This document shows positions 17,719 through 25,636 of a stretch of 64,000 nt of DNA, one piece after another. The stretch is from Streptomyces sp. CBMA156. GTDB lineage: Bacteria > Actinomycetota > Actinomycetes > Streptomycetales > Streptomycetaceae. The stretch lies in the NCBI RefSeq assembly GCF_014596515.1, contig NZ_MSJQ01000291.1, positions 62,001 through 126,000 on the forward strand. The letters are read 5' to 3'. The translations under genes and the position numbers were made by a program. The notes under the pieces were generated by a model. The model had not been told where the DNA came from and made no database searches. It worked only from the letters and a program-made list of their open reading frames with translations. Within the stretch, counting starts at the first letter, position 1; every line of letters begins with the position of its first letter.

Positions 17719-18681
17719 TCACCCGTCGTACGTGAGATAGGCGTACCAGGTTGGGCGGTCGCCCTCTGCTGAACCAGGCCTCGCGGCGAGGGCGGGGCGG
17801 CCCGCCAGGGTGAGGTTGCGTGCTACCACGCGGAGTTCTGACAGCACCATGGTGTAATGGATGTCGCGTAGCGCTGCCGCGAGGACATCCTCACCCTCGC
17901 GGGGGGCCGTCCATTGGTTACTCGTGGTGACCGCGCTCCCCGGCGGGGTGACCTGGATTGCGGTGGCTCCCATGCGCAGGGATTGGCCGGGCATGATCGC
18001 CACGTCTTCTCTACACATGGGGAGATACGCCGGAATCAGCGGGGCATCCGGGACTTGACCGGCCTCAACGTGGGCCGGACCGGTATAGGTGAGCCACAGA
18101 ACGACCGCCCCGTTCCCGTCGGGCCCGCGATCTTCTTCGTGCGGCAGGTGCTGGTCGCGCCGGTGCGGGGGGTACACCTGGACCGACTGATAGGTATACC
18201 ACTCATCAACTTCGTGGATGGCTAGCGTGGCGAGGGCGTAGTGAGCCATGGCCAGGGCGAGAGACAAGATCGTATCGTCGCTGGCTCCTCTGGCGCAGGC
18301 GGCGATGAGCTGGTCGTCTTCCCAGTAGGCAAAGCCGCGGAATAGGTGCGGCGGGCCCTGGGGGTCGTCCACATCCGGCATCAGGAAGCTGACCCGGGGG
18401 GTGAAGGCGGATGCGTGACCGCTGGCCTCGGTCCAGATCAGGGTGACACCGCGGTGCTCGTAGCGGATCGTGCTGAGGAGCCGTGCGAGGTGCTGGCCGT
18501 GGACGGCGACGGCGTCCTCGCGGCAGGGCCTGCACATCGACTCTTCGCAGGTGAGACCGGATTGGCCGCACAGGCAGCGTTCCATGTCCCGGATCATGGG
18601 CGGGAGGTAGGGGACGAGTGTCGGCAGGGTCGGGCCCACGAGCGGTGTGGCGCCGTGTGGGGTTACTCTGAGCTGGGACAT
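17719..18681 (-). CDS. Hypothetical protein with N-terminal Cys cluster
   Basis: A 320-residue protein. Residues 36-54 hold a Cys-rich segment (CLCGQSGLTCEESMCRPC) likely to bind zinc; the rest is a mostly beta-sheet region of unknown family. It is preceded by a strong terminator-like hairpin at 18713-18754, so it probably has its own promoter in the 30 bp between, or depends on read-through. Confidence 0.7.
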   Translation of the reverse strand: MSQLRVTPHGATPLVGPTLPTLVPYLPPMIRDMERCLCGQSGLTCEESMCRPCREDAVAVHGQHLARLLSTIRYEHRGVTLIWTEASGHASAFTPRVSFLMPDVDDPQGPPHLFRGFAYWEDDQLIAACARGASDDTILSLALAMAHYALATLAIHEVDEWYTYQSVQVYPPHRRDQHLPHEEDRGPDGNGAVVLWLTYTGPAHVEAGQVPDAPLIPAYLPMCREDVAIMPGQSLRMGATAIQVTPPGSAVTTSNQWTAPREGEDVLAAALRDIHYTMVLSELRVVARNLTLAGRPALAARPGSAEGDRPTWYAYLTYDG

Positions 18682-18712
18682 CGACTTCTTCCTTCGACTG
18701 GTTCAGCGCCAG

Positions 18713-18754
18713 CGTGCGGGCTGCACGACGGTGGCCTGTCGTGCAGCCCGCACG
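18713..18754 (-). terminator. 17-bp perfect hairpin
   Basis: The arms at 18713-18729 and 18738-18754 are fully complementary around an 8-base loop (GGTGGCCT). The hairpin lies 24 bp past the stop codon of the 18778-19065 gene and 30 bp before the start of the next, so it most likely terminates the former. Confidence 0.8.
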
Positions 18755-18777
18755 GCGCGAACGCACGATCGATAGGT

Positions 18778-19065
18778 TCATTTGAGTGCGCTGTGCGCTT
18801 CCCGCCGCGATGGCTCCTCGGCCGGGGTGGTGGTGTCGGCTTCCAGGAGCTTGAAAGCTTCCCGCAGGGCGGCGAGTTTGGCGGCGCGCGCGAGACTGTC
18901 GGTGACGTACTGGGAAAGGCGGGTCAGGTCGCCGGTGGGGGCGCGCGGCGTCCGGGGTTCGGCGGCCAGGAACGCAGCCAGGTCGGCGACGCGCTGGATC
19001 TCGACCCGGTACTACTCCTCCTCGCGGGCAATGAGGCTGGCGAGAAACGCGGCGGTGGTGATCAT
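18778..19065 (-). pseudogene. Helical hypothetical gene with in-frame amber codon
   Basis: ATG 19065 has a GGGGAAG ribosome binding site. The frame reads MITTAAFLASLIAREEE, then TAG (19014-19012), then YRVEIQRVADLAAFLAAEP to HSALK and a TGA at 18778. Codon bias is unchanged on both sides, so this is one 95-residue gene with a single nonsense change, most simply CAG to TAG. Sequencing error or suppression are the alternatives. Confidence 0.65.
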
Positions 19066-19470
19066 CAGCTTCCCCGGGTGTTCAGGGCGGCGGCCTGGTG
19101 GCAGTCACGGCATGTGGTAAGCCAGAAGCAACATCGTCAGTGAGGGTCCGACTGTACGCGGGGCCAACGCCGAGCGGCGTTGGCCTGCTCTGTCTTCTGA
19201 ACGGTGGTTCCGACCTTGCTGAGGAGTCGGTGATCTGTCCGATCGATGGCTGAGCGATCTCCGTCGAAGGGCAGGGCACGGTGCAGATAGAGGGTACCGA
19301 GCCCTCAGTCATCAATGAGAGCCGCCGCCCGAAAGGGGGCCCGGTGACGATCCGCTCAGTCGGATCAAGGTGTTCGCCAGCGATGGCGAGGAGCCACAAG
19401 GCGCGGATCAGGCCGTCGCCCGGGGATTCGTAACTCTCTCAGCCGCTACCTGGCGTCGATGCCCACCGGC
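19066..19470. other. Non-coding gap with a terminator-like hairpin
   Basis: GGCCAACGCC-GAGC-GGCGTTGGCC lies at 19162-19185 and probably acts on transcripts from the minus-strand gene ending at 19471. No gene is supported in the remaining sequence. Confidence 0.5.
19162..19185 (-). terminator. 10-bp perfect hairpin
   Basis: A perfect 10-bp inverted repeat with loop GAGC, about 285 bp downstream of the 19471-19947 gene and 97 bp upstream of the amber-containing gene on the same strand. Confidence 0.6.
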
Positions 19471-19947
19471 CTACGCCGACTGGATCTCGCCACGCTCCTT
19501 CTCCAGCATGGCTCGGAACTTCCTTCTCAACTCGTTCAGTTGCTCGGCATTCAAGTACTTGATGAGCTCGTATACAAGCTGCTGGCAGAGTTCCCGGCCG
19601 CTGGCCACTTCCAACAGCGCGACGCAGACATCATCGCCGTCAAAACTGTCGACCTCTACCGACAACGTGAACGCCTTGCCGGGTTCACGTGCAGAGGCTG
19701 CCAAATTTGGCTTGCGGATGAGTGGCTTCGCCTTTGTCAGCCAGCTATTGATCTTCCGAGTGACGTCCCAGTCGGCGGAGCGGCTGTCGATGGCCAGGAT
19801 GAGCTCCGGAATAGCGGCCTCGTTGCCGGTAGCGAGCAGTCGAGCAATGATTTTAGAGTCGACAGACTCGTCGGCGAAGAGCGTTCGGATCACGAGGCCG
19901 GGTCTGATGTTGCTGGCGAGATCCTCCACGCGGAACGTCATCTGCAT
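19471..19947 (-). CDS. Hypothetical protein
   Basis: ATG 19947 (MQMTFRVEDLASNIRPGLVI) follows AGAGGAG at good spacing; 158 residues, stop TAG. The C-terminal half is helical (LCQQLVYELIKYLNAEQLNE). The composition is globular, without recognisable motifs. A strong terminator hairpin immediately upstream isolates it from the previous gene. Confidence 0.7.
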   Translation of the reverse strand: MQMTFRVEDLASNIRPGLVIRTLFADESVDSKIIARLLATGNEAAIPELILAIDSRSADWDVTRKINSWLTKAKPLIRKPNLAASAREPGKAFTLSVEVDSFDGDDVCVALLEVASGRELCQQLVYELIKYLNAEQLNELRRKFRAMLEKERGEIQSA

Positions 19948-19985
19948 ATCGGTGTGCTCCTCTAGTACTGCAACGGTGCTTGTCG

Positions 19986-20021
19986 CGGCAAGGCCACAGC
20001 CCTTGGGCTGTGGCCTTGCCG
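19986..20021 (-). terminator. 17-bp near-loopless hairpin
   Basis: Arms 19986-20002 and 20005-20021 (CGGCAAGGCCACAGCCC) form a very stable stem, about 70 bp beyond the stop codon of the 20093-20986 gene. Confidence 0.85.
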
Positions 20022-20092
20022 TTTGTAGTGGCTGATCCGAGCCTGCTGCTGGCATCCTAGGTTCTGTCCGCGCGATCATGAGCGGACAGAAC

Positions 20093-20986
20093 CTAGCCCT
20101 CCATGACGATGTTATTGCCCTCGATCTGCTGGGCGGCCTTGATGGCGTTGGCGATCCACCAGCGGTGTTGACTGGCCTGAATGGTCTGGTCGATGGGGAT
20201 GCTGTGCTGGGCGGCGATGGTCCACAGGGTCTGGTCGCCGGCACAGTCGATGTCGTTGTGGGCGTGATCGGGGTCGGTGTTCTCACAGTTCCAGCCGACG
20301 AGGACGGCCCAGAGGAAGACGTCCAGCTTGTCGGCGGCCCAGTCGCGGCGGTCAAGGACGATACGCCTGCGGAGATTGTCGAGGGCGGTCTTCACTCCGA
20401 GGAGGGCGGGCGCCGTGAGGCTGTAGCCCATGGCATACGCCCGGGCCAGGCTGCGGAGCTCGGACACGTCGGCTTCGGCGTCCCAGAGCCGGTCGTACAG
20501 CTCTGCGAGGGACTCCTCGGTGTGTCCAGCCAGGGGGAGTCGGTGTTCGGGGTCGGTAGCGGGCGGGGCGGCTGGCAACGCACCGGTTTCGGTGAGGAGG
20601 TGCTGCTCCCAAAGGGCAGCGAGAAGACGGTGCCAGCGCTGCGGGACGGGGAACCAGCCGCACGGGCAGGCCACGGACCAACGGCCGGAAGGCAGTTCGA
20701 GACGGCGCGGCCAGTGACTGGTGACGAGGTCCTTGTGGTCGGGGCAGATGTGGCCGCCCATGGGGAAGATACTGCCCGCGCCGAGCGTGCACCAGCCTTC
20801 CCCCGACCACCCGGGGTGCATAGGCGAGTCGGCCATCGTCGCCATGGCGTCGAATTGGCGCAGACAACCGGGCACCAGGCACATGCGCAGCACCGGGGTG
20901 TTCGTAAGGGAGTCGATGTGGGTGTAGAGGGATTCAAGCTGATCTTTCGTCAGATCAGCCAGTGGGATGCGCTCTTCACGGATCAC
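20093..20986 (-). CDS. Hypothetical protein with zinc-binding-like Cys/His pattern
   Basis: GTG 20986 follows GAGGAG nine bases upstream; 297 residues, stop TAG. The first half has a spaced Cys/His set (MCLVPGCLRQF ... GGHICPDHKDL ... VACPCGWF), consistent with structural zinc sites. The C-terminal half is helical. The upstream small gene overlaps its start by 11 bp, so the two are probably coupled. Confidence 0.75.
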   Translation of the reverse strand: MIREERIPLADLTKDQLESLYTHIDSLTNTPVLRMCLVPGCLRQFDAMATMADSPMHPGWSGEGWCTLGAGSIFPMGGHICPDHKDLVTSHWPRRLELPSGRWSVACPCGWFPVPQRWHRLLAALWEQHLLTETGALPAAPPATDPEHRLPLAGHTEESLAELYDRLWDAEADVSELRSLARAYAMGYSLTAPALLGVKTALDNLRRRIVLDRRDWAADKLDVFLWAVLVGWNCENTDPDHAHNDIDCAGDQTLWTIAAQHSIPIDQTIQASQHRWWIANAIKAAQQIEGNNIVMEG

Positions 20987-21197
20987 GGTCGGATCTCCTC
21001 GATGGCGGTGTGCAGATGGTCGGTGCTGGCCGGGCGGAACTGAACGGGGCAGGTGCGACCAGGGCGTGATGCCGGCCGATGACCAGCACGACGGTGGCGT
21101 GCTTTTCGTCGATCCTGAGAAACGCCCAAGCTGGTGCAAGCGGACTGTCAGGTCTCGCATCAAGCTGATCGGAACCGGCCGGCCACCGCTGGATCAC
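20976..21197 (-). CDS. Small hypothetical, coupled to downstream gene
   Basis: GTG 21197 opens a 73-residue frame (WAFLRIDEKHATVVLVIGRH) that overlaps the start of the next gene by 11 bp and begins 8 bp after the VRR-NUC stop. The position in a compact operon supports it; no homology is recognised. Confidence 0.5.
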   Translation of the reverse strand: MIQRWPAGSDQLDARPDSPLAPAWAFLRIDEKHATVVLVIGRHHALVAPAPFSSARPAPTICTPPSRRSDRDP

Positions 21198-21204
21198 GAT
21201 GCAG

Positions 21205-21507
21205 TCAGCTGCTGATCGGCTGCGGCCCGAGGAGGTGGGCGATGAACACGTCGACGCCCGGTTTATCGTCGACGACGTGGACCTCTGCCCCGTGTCGGCG
21301 CAACTTGGCATGCGTGAGCTGTTGCAGCTTCCGCAACCGGCCGCCGGGGCGCTTGACCTCGACGAAGACGGTGCCGCGGGGGGCGACGACGATCCGGTCG
21401 GGCACTCCCCCGCGGGCCGGCGAGACGAACTTCAGACACAGGAAACCGTGTGCCCGGCACTGGGCAAGAAGGTAGCCCTCGATGTCCCGTTCAGGCGGGG
21501 ACGTCAT
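21205..21507 (-). CDS. VRR-NUC domain nuclease
   Basis: The 100-residue stand-alone protein matches the VRR-NUC pattern throughout: an N-terminal E (ERDIEGYLLAQC), LKFVSPARGGVPDRIVVAP with the catalytic D, FVEVKRPGGRLRKLQQL with the catalytic E-x-K, and a final beta-strand (AEVHVVDD). Such phage and plasmid nucleases cut branched DNA such as Holliday junctions. It overlaps the upstream gene by 4 bp (ATGA) and sits in the replication block. Confidence 0.9.
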   Translation of the reverse strand: MTSPPERDIEGYLLAQCRAHGFLCLKFVSPARGGVPDRIVVAPRGTVFVEVKRPGGRLRKLQQLTHAKLRRHGAEVHVVDDKPGVDVFIAHLLGPQPISS

Positions 21508-22012
21508 CGGCTCTCACGCGTCTCGCCCGAAGGGGATTCCGGCGCACCGTACTTCAGCTCGCCGGGCGAGACGAGCCGGAGGCCTGTGGGGTGGGTGTGC
21601 ATCCGGGAGACGCTGAGGGTGGAGCGCCTCGTGCCGTAGTGATCCCGGACCTGGGCCTCCCCGTCAGCAACGGACTCGATGACGACGTGGCGGTTGCTCT
21701 GCCCGTTGTCGAGGTTCTCCCAGATCTGGCCCCGCCGGACCAGGATGCCCTCACAGGTCGTGTTCTTCTCCCGCTGGGCCTGGGCATCGTCGTCCTGGGC
21801 GGAGGCGTCGGCCGGCGGGGCGCCGGGCACCATCTCGTACTTCTTCAGGAAGGGGCCGATTTCGGTGATCGTCCGGCGCCGTGCTTGGTGATGGACCGAG
21901 CACGGCGCCGGAATCGGTAGGGTGAATCGACGTAGATGACTTCGGTCAGGATCCCGTCGCTTTTGCGCCGCCAGCGCTGACCGGGCTGGACTGATTCGGC
22001 CGGGGCACTCAC
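21504..22012 (-). pseudogene. Tandem-domain hypothetical with apparent frameshift
   Basis: Two related domains lie head to tail: the first (PGQRWRRKSDGILTEVIYVD) in one frame from GTG 22012, the second (RRGQIWENLDNGQSNRHVVI) in another. The frame changes near 21870-21890, between ITKHGAG and TITEIGPFLKKYE, with coding bias on both sides. A single-base indel would explain it. An alternative start at 22061 opens the second frame. Each domain looks like a small beta-barrel. Confidence 0.55.
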
Positions 22013-22189
22013 AACTCGTCGCCCCCTCGACGATGCGGACGGGGAGTGTGGTCTGGAACATGACGTCTCTCGATTCTCTCGCCAGGGCGAGGCAGACTCG
22101 CCTTCATCCCAAATTCAACTCGGGCACCGGGCAGCGTCACGTCGACAACACGGTCCGGCACCCGCGGTCCGGTGGCGGGGCACTGCTGA

Positions 22190-25100
22190 TCAGGTGACGT
22201 TCTTCCAGTTGTTAGTGAACGTCTCGTCGAGCATCCGGGTGTAGATGCCGAGATCGAGCGCCTCGATGAGCTGCTCGACCCGGGCGGGCGGCAGCGCTCG
22301 GAGGTCGTCGTTGACGACGACGACCGGCCAGTACGGGTCGATACCGTTGATCCGGCGGATTACGGCGTCCTGGTCATCGGGCAGCAGCCTGAGGCCGTCG
22401 GAGGTGCTGGCCTCACTGCGGTTCTTCGCCCACCCGTGGTGGCGCAGGATCTTCAGCGCGACCGGATCACGTCGCACCCCGGCGCTGCCTGACTCGCGCC
22501 GCTTGCTCTGGCTGGTCGGGTTCACCTTCCATGCGCCGGCGTTGTGCAGGCTCACGGCACCATCGGTGCCGTCGCGGACGATGAAGACCCGGTTGACCAT
22601 CTGCAGGGCCCGCGGGTTCACCAGCTGCGCGTCGGCGTCCTCGTTGTCGTCACGGTCGGGCCCGGCGCAGACCGGGTCAGCGGCGAACGGGTAGGTGATC
22701 GATCCACGCGAGGCGGCGAGGACGTTCTGGAACAGCAGCAGTGTCCGGGCGGGGTCGGCCGGATCGATCGCCTCCTCGATCACCTTGCGGCCCAGCAGGG
22801 GATCGAAGGGCTCGGCAAGAGCTTCCTCTCCCCTGCCGGCGACAGCCTGCAGGTAGCGGGCCAGGGCGAAGTCGATCACGGCCGGGTGGGCCAGCGACTT
22901 CGTCGGGGTAGGACCCGCGTGGCAGGCCAGTGTCCCGCCGGAGGCGGTGATGATCGGGCTGTCGGCGACGCTGCGGTCCTCACCGGGCGACTCCAGCTCG
23001 AGCCGGTTGTTCGAGTCCTTGCTGATGAGGAACATCGGCTCGGGTTCGATGTCGATGCGGATGGCGGCCTGCTGCTCGGCGAGCACCTGGTTGTTGGTGG
23101 TCTCGTCGAACCCGTTGTCGCCGCCGACGACGGAGTAGAGGCCGTCGGTGTTCGTCGAGATGATCCGTGCACCGGCCAGCGTCTGGGCCTGCCCGATCCG
23201 CCAGCTGAACAGTTGGCCGATGATCCGCATCGAGATGGTGCGGTTGTTCATTCTGATCGGGGTCCGGTGTGTGGCGTCAGCGGCTCCGGAGGCCGAGTTG
23301 AGGATCAGCTTCGTGCCGTTGCGCAGGGTCGTGAGCCGGGCCTTCTCCTCGGCGGAGATGCCTGGCTTCTTCGTCTCAAGGCCCAGGCGTTCCTTCTCGA
23401 AGAAGATCGTGGTGTAGCGGTCCTCGCCCAGCTCGGGGTTGTAGAACGCCCTCATGTTGCGCAGCAGGTTCGGGTAGTAGCTCGTGAAGTCCTCGTGGAT
23501 GACGAGGCCCGCCGAGGTCCGTGCGAACTTCGGGTGCAGCTTGGTGGACCCGTCGGTCTTCGTGGTGAACAGCTCGGGCGCCCTCTTCGCCGGCTCATCC
23601 CGGTAGGCGGCCTTGACCGCCGAGGTGACGGCCAGGACGACCTTGCCGTCGAGCACGGTTCCGTCGGCCAGGCGCACGTGCATCGCCTCGGTGTCCGGAC
23701 GCTGAGTGCCCAACAGCTGCGCTGGGTCCGGCGCTTGGGCCTGCGCACGCGCGAGCTGTTCAGCCTGGTCCGGGTCGTCCTTCTTCGGCTTGCGGTACTT
23801 CACCTTCTTCGGGTCCGAGCCCAGCAGCACGAGCCGCTTGTCGACGGCCGTGCCGTCGGGCAGCACGAGCAGGTTGTGCTGGCGCTTGGCCTCGGCGGCG
23901 AAGTCCTTGGCGTCCGGATAGAGGAGCTTGGCGAGGCCGATCATGGCTGCCTGCTCCCGGTGCTCGAAGGAGTCGGCGTCGAAGACCTTCATGTCCGCTT
24001 CAGCGCCGTGGATGCCGCCTGTGCTGAACGTCGCGAAACACGATGACGGGGAGGCGTCGCGGTGGAAGTAGGGCACGTTGTTCGGCGTCTTCGGCAGCTC
24101 GCGCAAGGAGCTGGCCGGGAGGTCGAACAGGTCGCGGTACCCCTCGGAGTCATTGAAGTTCTGCCCCTCGATCACGCGGTAGTAGTTGACGACCTGGATG
24201 AACTGGCGGTGTGCCTTTGCCTGTGCCGGCGTCGCGGCCGGGTTCTTGGCCGGGTCAGGTGCCACGTTCTCCTCGAAGAAGCGCACGCACTCGTCGAGCA
24301 CGTTGACCTGGGGGATGTCCTGCTCTTCGGCGACCTCCTTGGCCGGATAGAGGAACGACACGGCCTCGATGTCGTTCAGCGAGGTGTACGGCGCGAGGAT
24401 GCGGCCGACGAACTTCGCGGAGGACGAGTCGATGGTCAGGCGGTCCCGGCGCACCGAGCCGTTCTTGGCGTAGACGGTCTCGGAGTATTGCGCCAGCAGG
24501 CCGGCCTTGAGGTCGAAGTTGCTGGCGTAGGCCGGGTGCTGGAAGAGCTGGGCCAGGCCCAGGCAGTCGGAGACGTTGTAGGCCAGCAGCTCGTGGAGGT
24601 CCTCGATCGTGGTGATCGAGGTGTCGTGGTGGAGCTTCTCGGACTCCTTGATCTGGCGGCCGAGCATTCCGAGCAGGCGTTTGAGGCTCACCTTGGTCTG
24701 CAGCTCGTTGAGGCGGGCGACGTCCAGGTGCCGGCCCGAGTGCATCATGGCGCGGCGGATCTTGGCGGCCGCGCCGTCCCAGCCGAGGTAGCCGGGCATG
24801 TACTCGATGTGCTCGTTGAACAGCTTGTCGCTGTGTTCACGCATCTCGCGCGCGGTGGTCGGCTGGACAAGACGAGCGGAGTGCGGAGCAGGGAAGGTCT
24901 CCATCAGGTAGAGCGCGAGCATGGTCGTGTCGTAGTTCAACGAGTTGTACCCCGCCAGGAACGGGTGCTTCAGCGGGTCGTACTCGGGATCCGTGTCGCA
25001 GACGGGGCGCAGGCTGGCTGGATAGGACGAGGCCTCGCCGCGGTCGTTGACCTGGTCGGCGTTCGAGAGGCCCATCAGCTCGGCGAGCCGGAGGTTGCCC

Positions 25101-25363
25101 CGCTCGCCGCGCAGGTTCCACAGCTGGACGCTCACCGCGGGCAGGCCCGGGTTGGAGCGCACCACTGCCTCGTAGAGCGCCCGCGGGTCCACGGCGTCGG
25201 AGAGCTGCCGGACGTCGGAGAGGAAGAAGATCTCCAGGTCGTCGACGGCTCTGTCCGGCTGCGGGGTATAGGCGCACAGGGTGAAGACGTCCGACAGCGA
25301 CTCGATGTCGTAGAAGGTGAAGCGTGACTTCGAGGCCGTCACGGGTGTTCGCTGTGTGGCCAT
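22190..25363 (-). CDS. Family B DNA polymerase with 3'-5' exonuclease
   Basis: 1057 residues from ATG 25363 with an AAGGAG site. The exonuclease motifs are in order: ExoI FYDIES (17-22), ExoII AGYNSLNYD (137-145), ExoIII YNVSD (262-266). The polymerase motifs follow: motif A DFTSYYPNLL (625-634), motif B LRNGTKLILNSASG (680-693) and motif C TNTDGLYS (737-744). In motif C the usual DTDS is NTDG: the first Asp is Asn but the second, catalytic Asp is kept. Streptomyces chromosomes use family C and A enzymes, so this is element-encoded. The SF3 helicase lies directly upstream. Confidence 0.9.
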   Translation of the reverse strand: MATQRTPVTASKSRFTFYDIESLSDVFTLCAYTPQPDRAVDDLEIFFLSDVRQLSDAVDPRALYEAVVRSNPGLPAVSVQLWNLRGERGNLRLAELMGLSNADQVNDRGEASSYPASLRPVCDTDPEYDPLKHPFLAGYNSLNYDTTMLALYLMETFPAPHSARLVQPTTAREMREHSDKLFNEHIEYMPGYLGWDGAAAKIRRAMMHSGRHLDVARLNELQTKVSLKRLLGMLGRQIKESEKLHHDTSITTIEDLHELLAYNVSDCLGLAQLFQHPAYASNFDLKAGLLAQYSETVYAKNGSVRRDRLTIDSSSAKFVGRILAPYTSLNDIEAVSFLYPAKEVAEEQDIPQVNVLDECVRFFEENVAPDPAKNPAATPAQAKAHRQFIQVVNYYRVIEGQNFNDSEGYRDLFDLPASSLRELPKTPNNVPYFHRDASPSSCFATFSTGGIHGAEADMKVFDADSFEHREQAAMIGLAKLLYPDAKDFAAEAKRQHNLLVLPDGTAVDKRLVLLGSDPKKVKYRKPKKDDPDQAEQLARAQAQAPDPAQLLGTQRPDTEAMHVRLADGTVLDGKVVLAVTSAVKAAYRDEPAKRAPELFTTKTDGSTKLHPKFARTSAGLVIHEDFTSYYPNLLRNMRAFYNPELGEDRYTTIFFEKERLGLETKKPGISAEEKARLTTLRNGTKLILNSASGAADATHRTPIRMNNRTISMRIIGQLFSWRIGQAQTLAGARIISTNTDGLYSVVGGDNGFDETTNNQVLAEQQAAIRIDIEPEPMFLISKDSNNRLELESPGEDRSVADSPIITASGGTLACHAGPTPTKSLAHPAVIDFALARYLQAVAGRGEEALAEPFDPLLGRKVIEEAIDPADPARTLLLFQNVLAASRGSITYPFAADPVCAGPDRDDNEDADAQLVNPRALQMVNRVFIVRDGTDGAVSLHNAGAWKVNPTSQSKRRESGSAGVRRDPVALKILRHHGWAKNRSEASTSDGLRLLPDDQDAVIRRINGIDPYWPVVVVNDDLRALPPARVEQLIEALDLGIYTRMLDETFTNNWKNVT

Positions 25364-25449
25364 GGTGAGGATCTCCTTTCGTCGGTCCGACCGTCACGGC
25401 CGGTGTCTGGGGAGGAGGCAGGCGCGGGGCATCCGTGCGCCAGGACGCC

Positions 25450-25629
25450 TCACCCGTGAGCCCGGGGCCTTCTCCAAGGGGTCTGCCGTGATCTGCGGGT
25501 GGACGGTGAGGTGGTGGTCCGTTGCTCGCGCCCGTCGTCCGCCATCGCCGTGACCAGGCGGACCTGGGCGCAGGTGGGTTCGACTACATCCTGGGTGAGT
25601 TCGCCGTGTGCGCCGGCGGTTTTGGCCAT
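25450..25629 (-). CDS. Small basic hypothetical between helicase and polymerase
   Basis: ATG 25629 starts 8 bp after the helicase stop; 59 residues (MAKTAGAHGELTQDVVEPTC) ending in an Arg-rich tail. It fills the only gap in the helicase-polymerase unit and is likely co-transcribed. Function unknown. Confidence 0.5.
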   Translation of the reverse strand: MAKTAGAHGELTQDVVEPTCAQVRLVTAMADDGREQRTTTSPSTRRSRQTPWRRPRAHG

Positions 25630-25636
25630 GGGCGCA

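Noticed and set aside
19082-19399. Minus-strand 105-codon frame in the gap after 19065
   Set aside because: No ribosome site, poor codon bias and it spans a terminator-like hairpin.
22544-25327. Plus-strand frames of 420-500 codons opposite the DNA polymerase
   Set aside because: Low-complexity Val/Gly/Arg-rich antisense translation; all polymerase motifs are on the minus strand.
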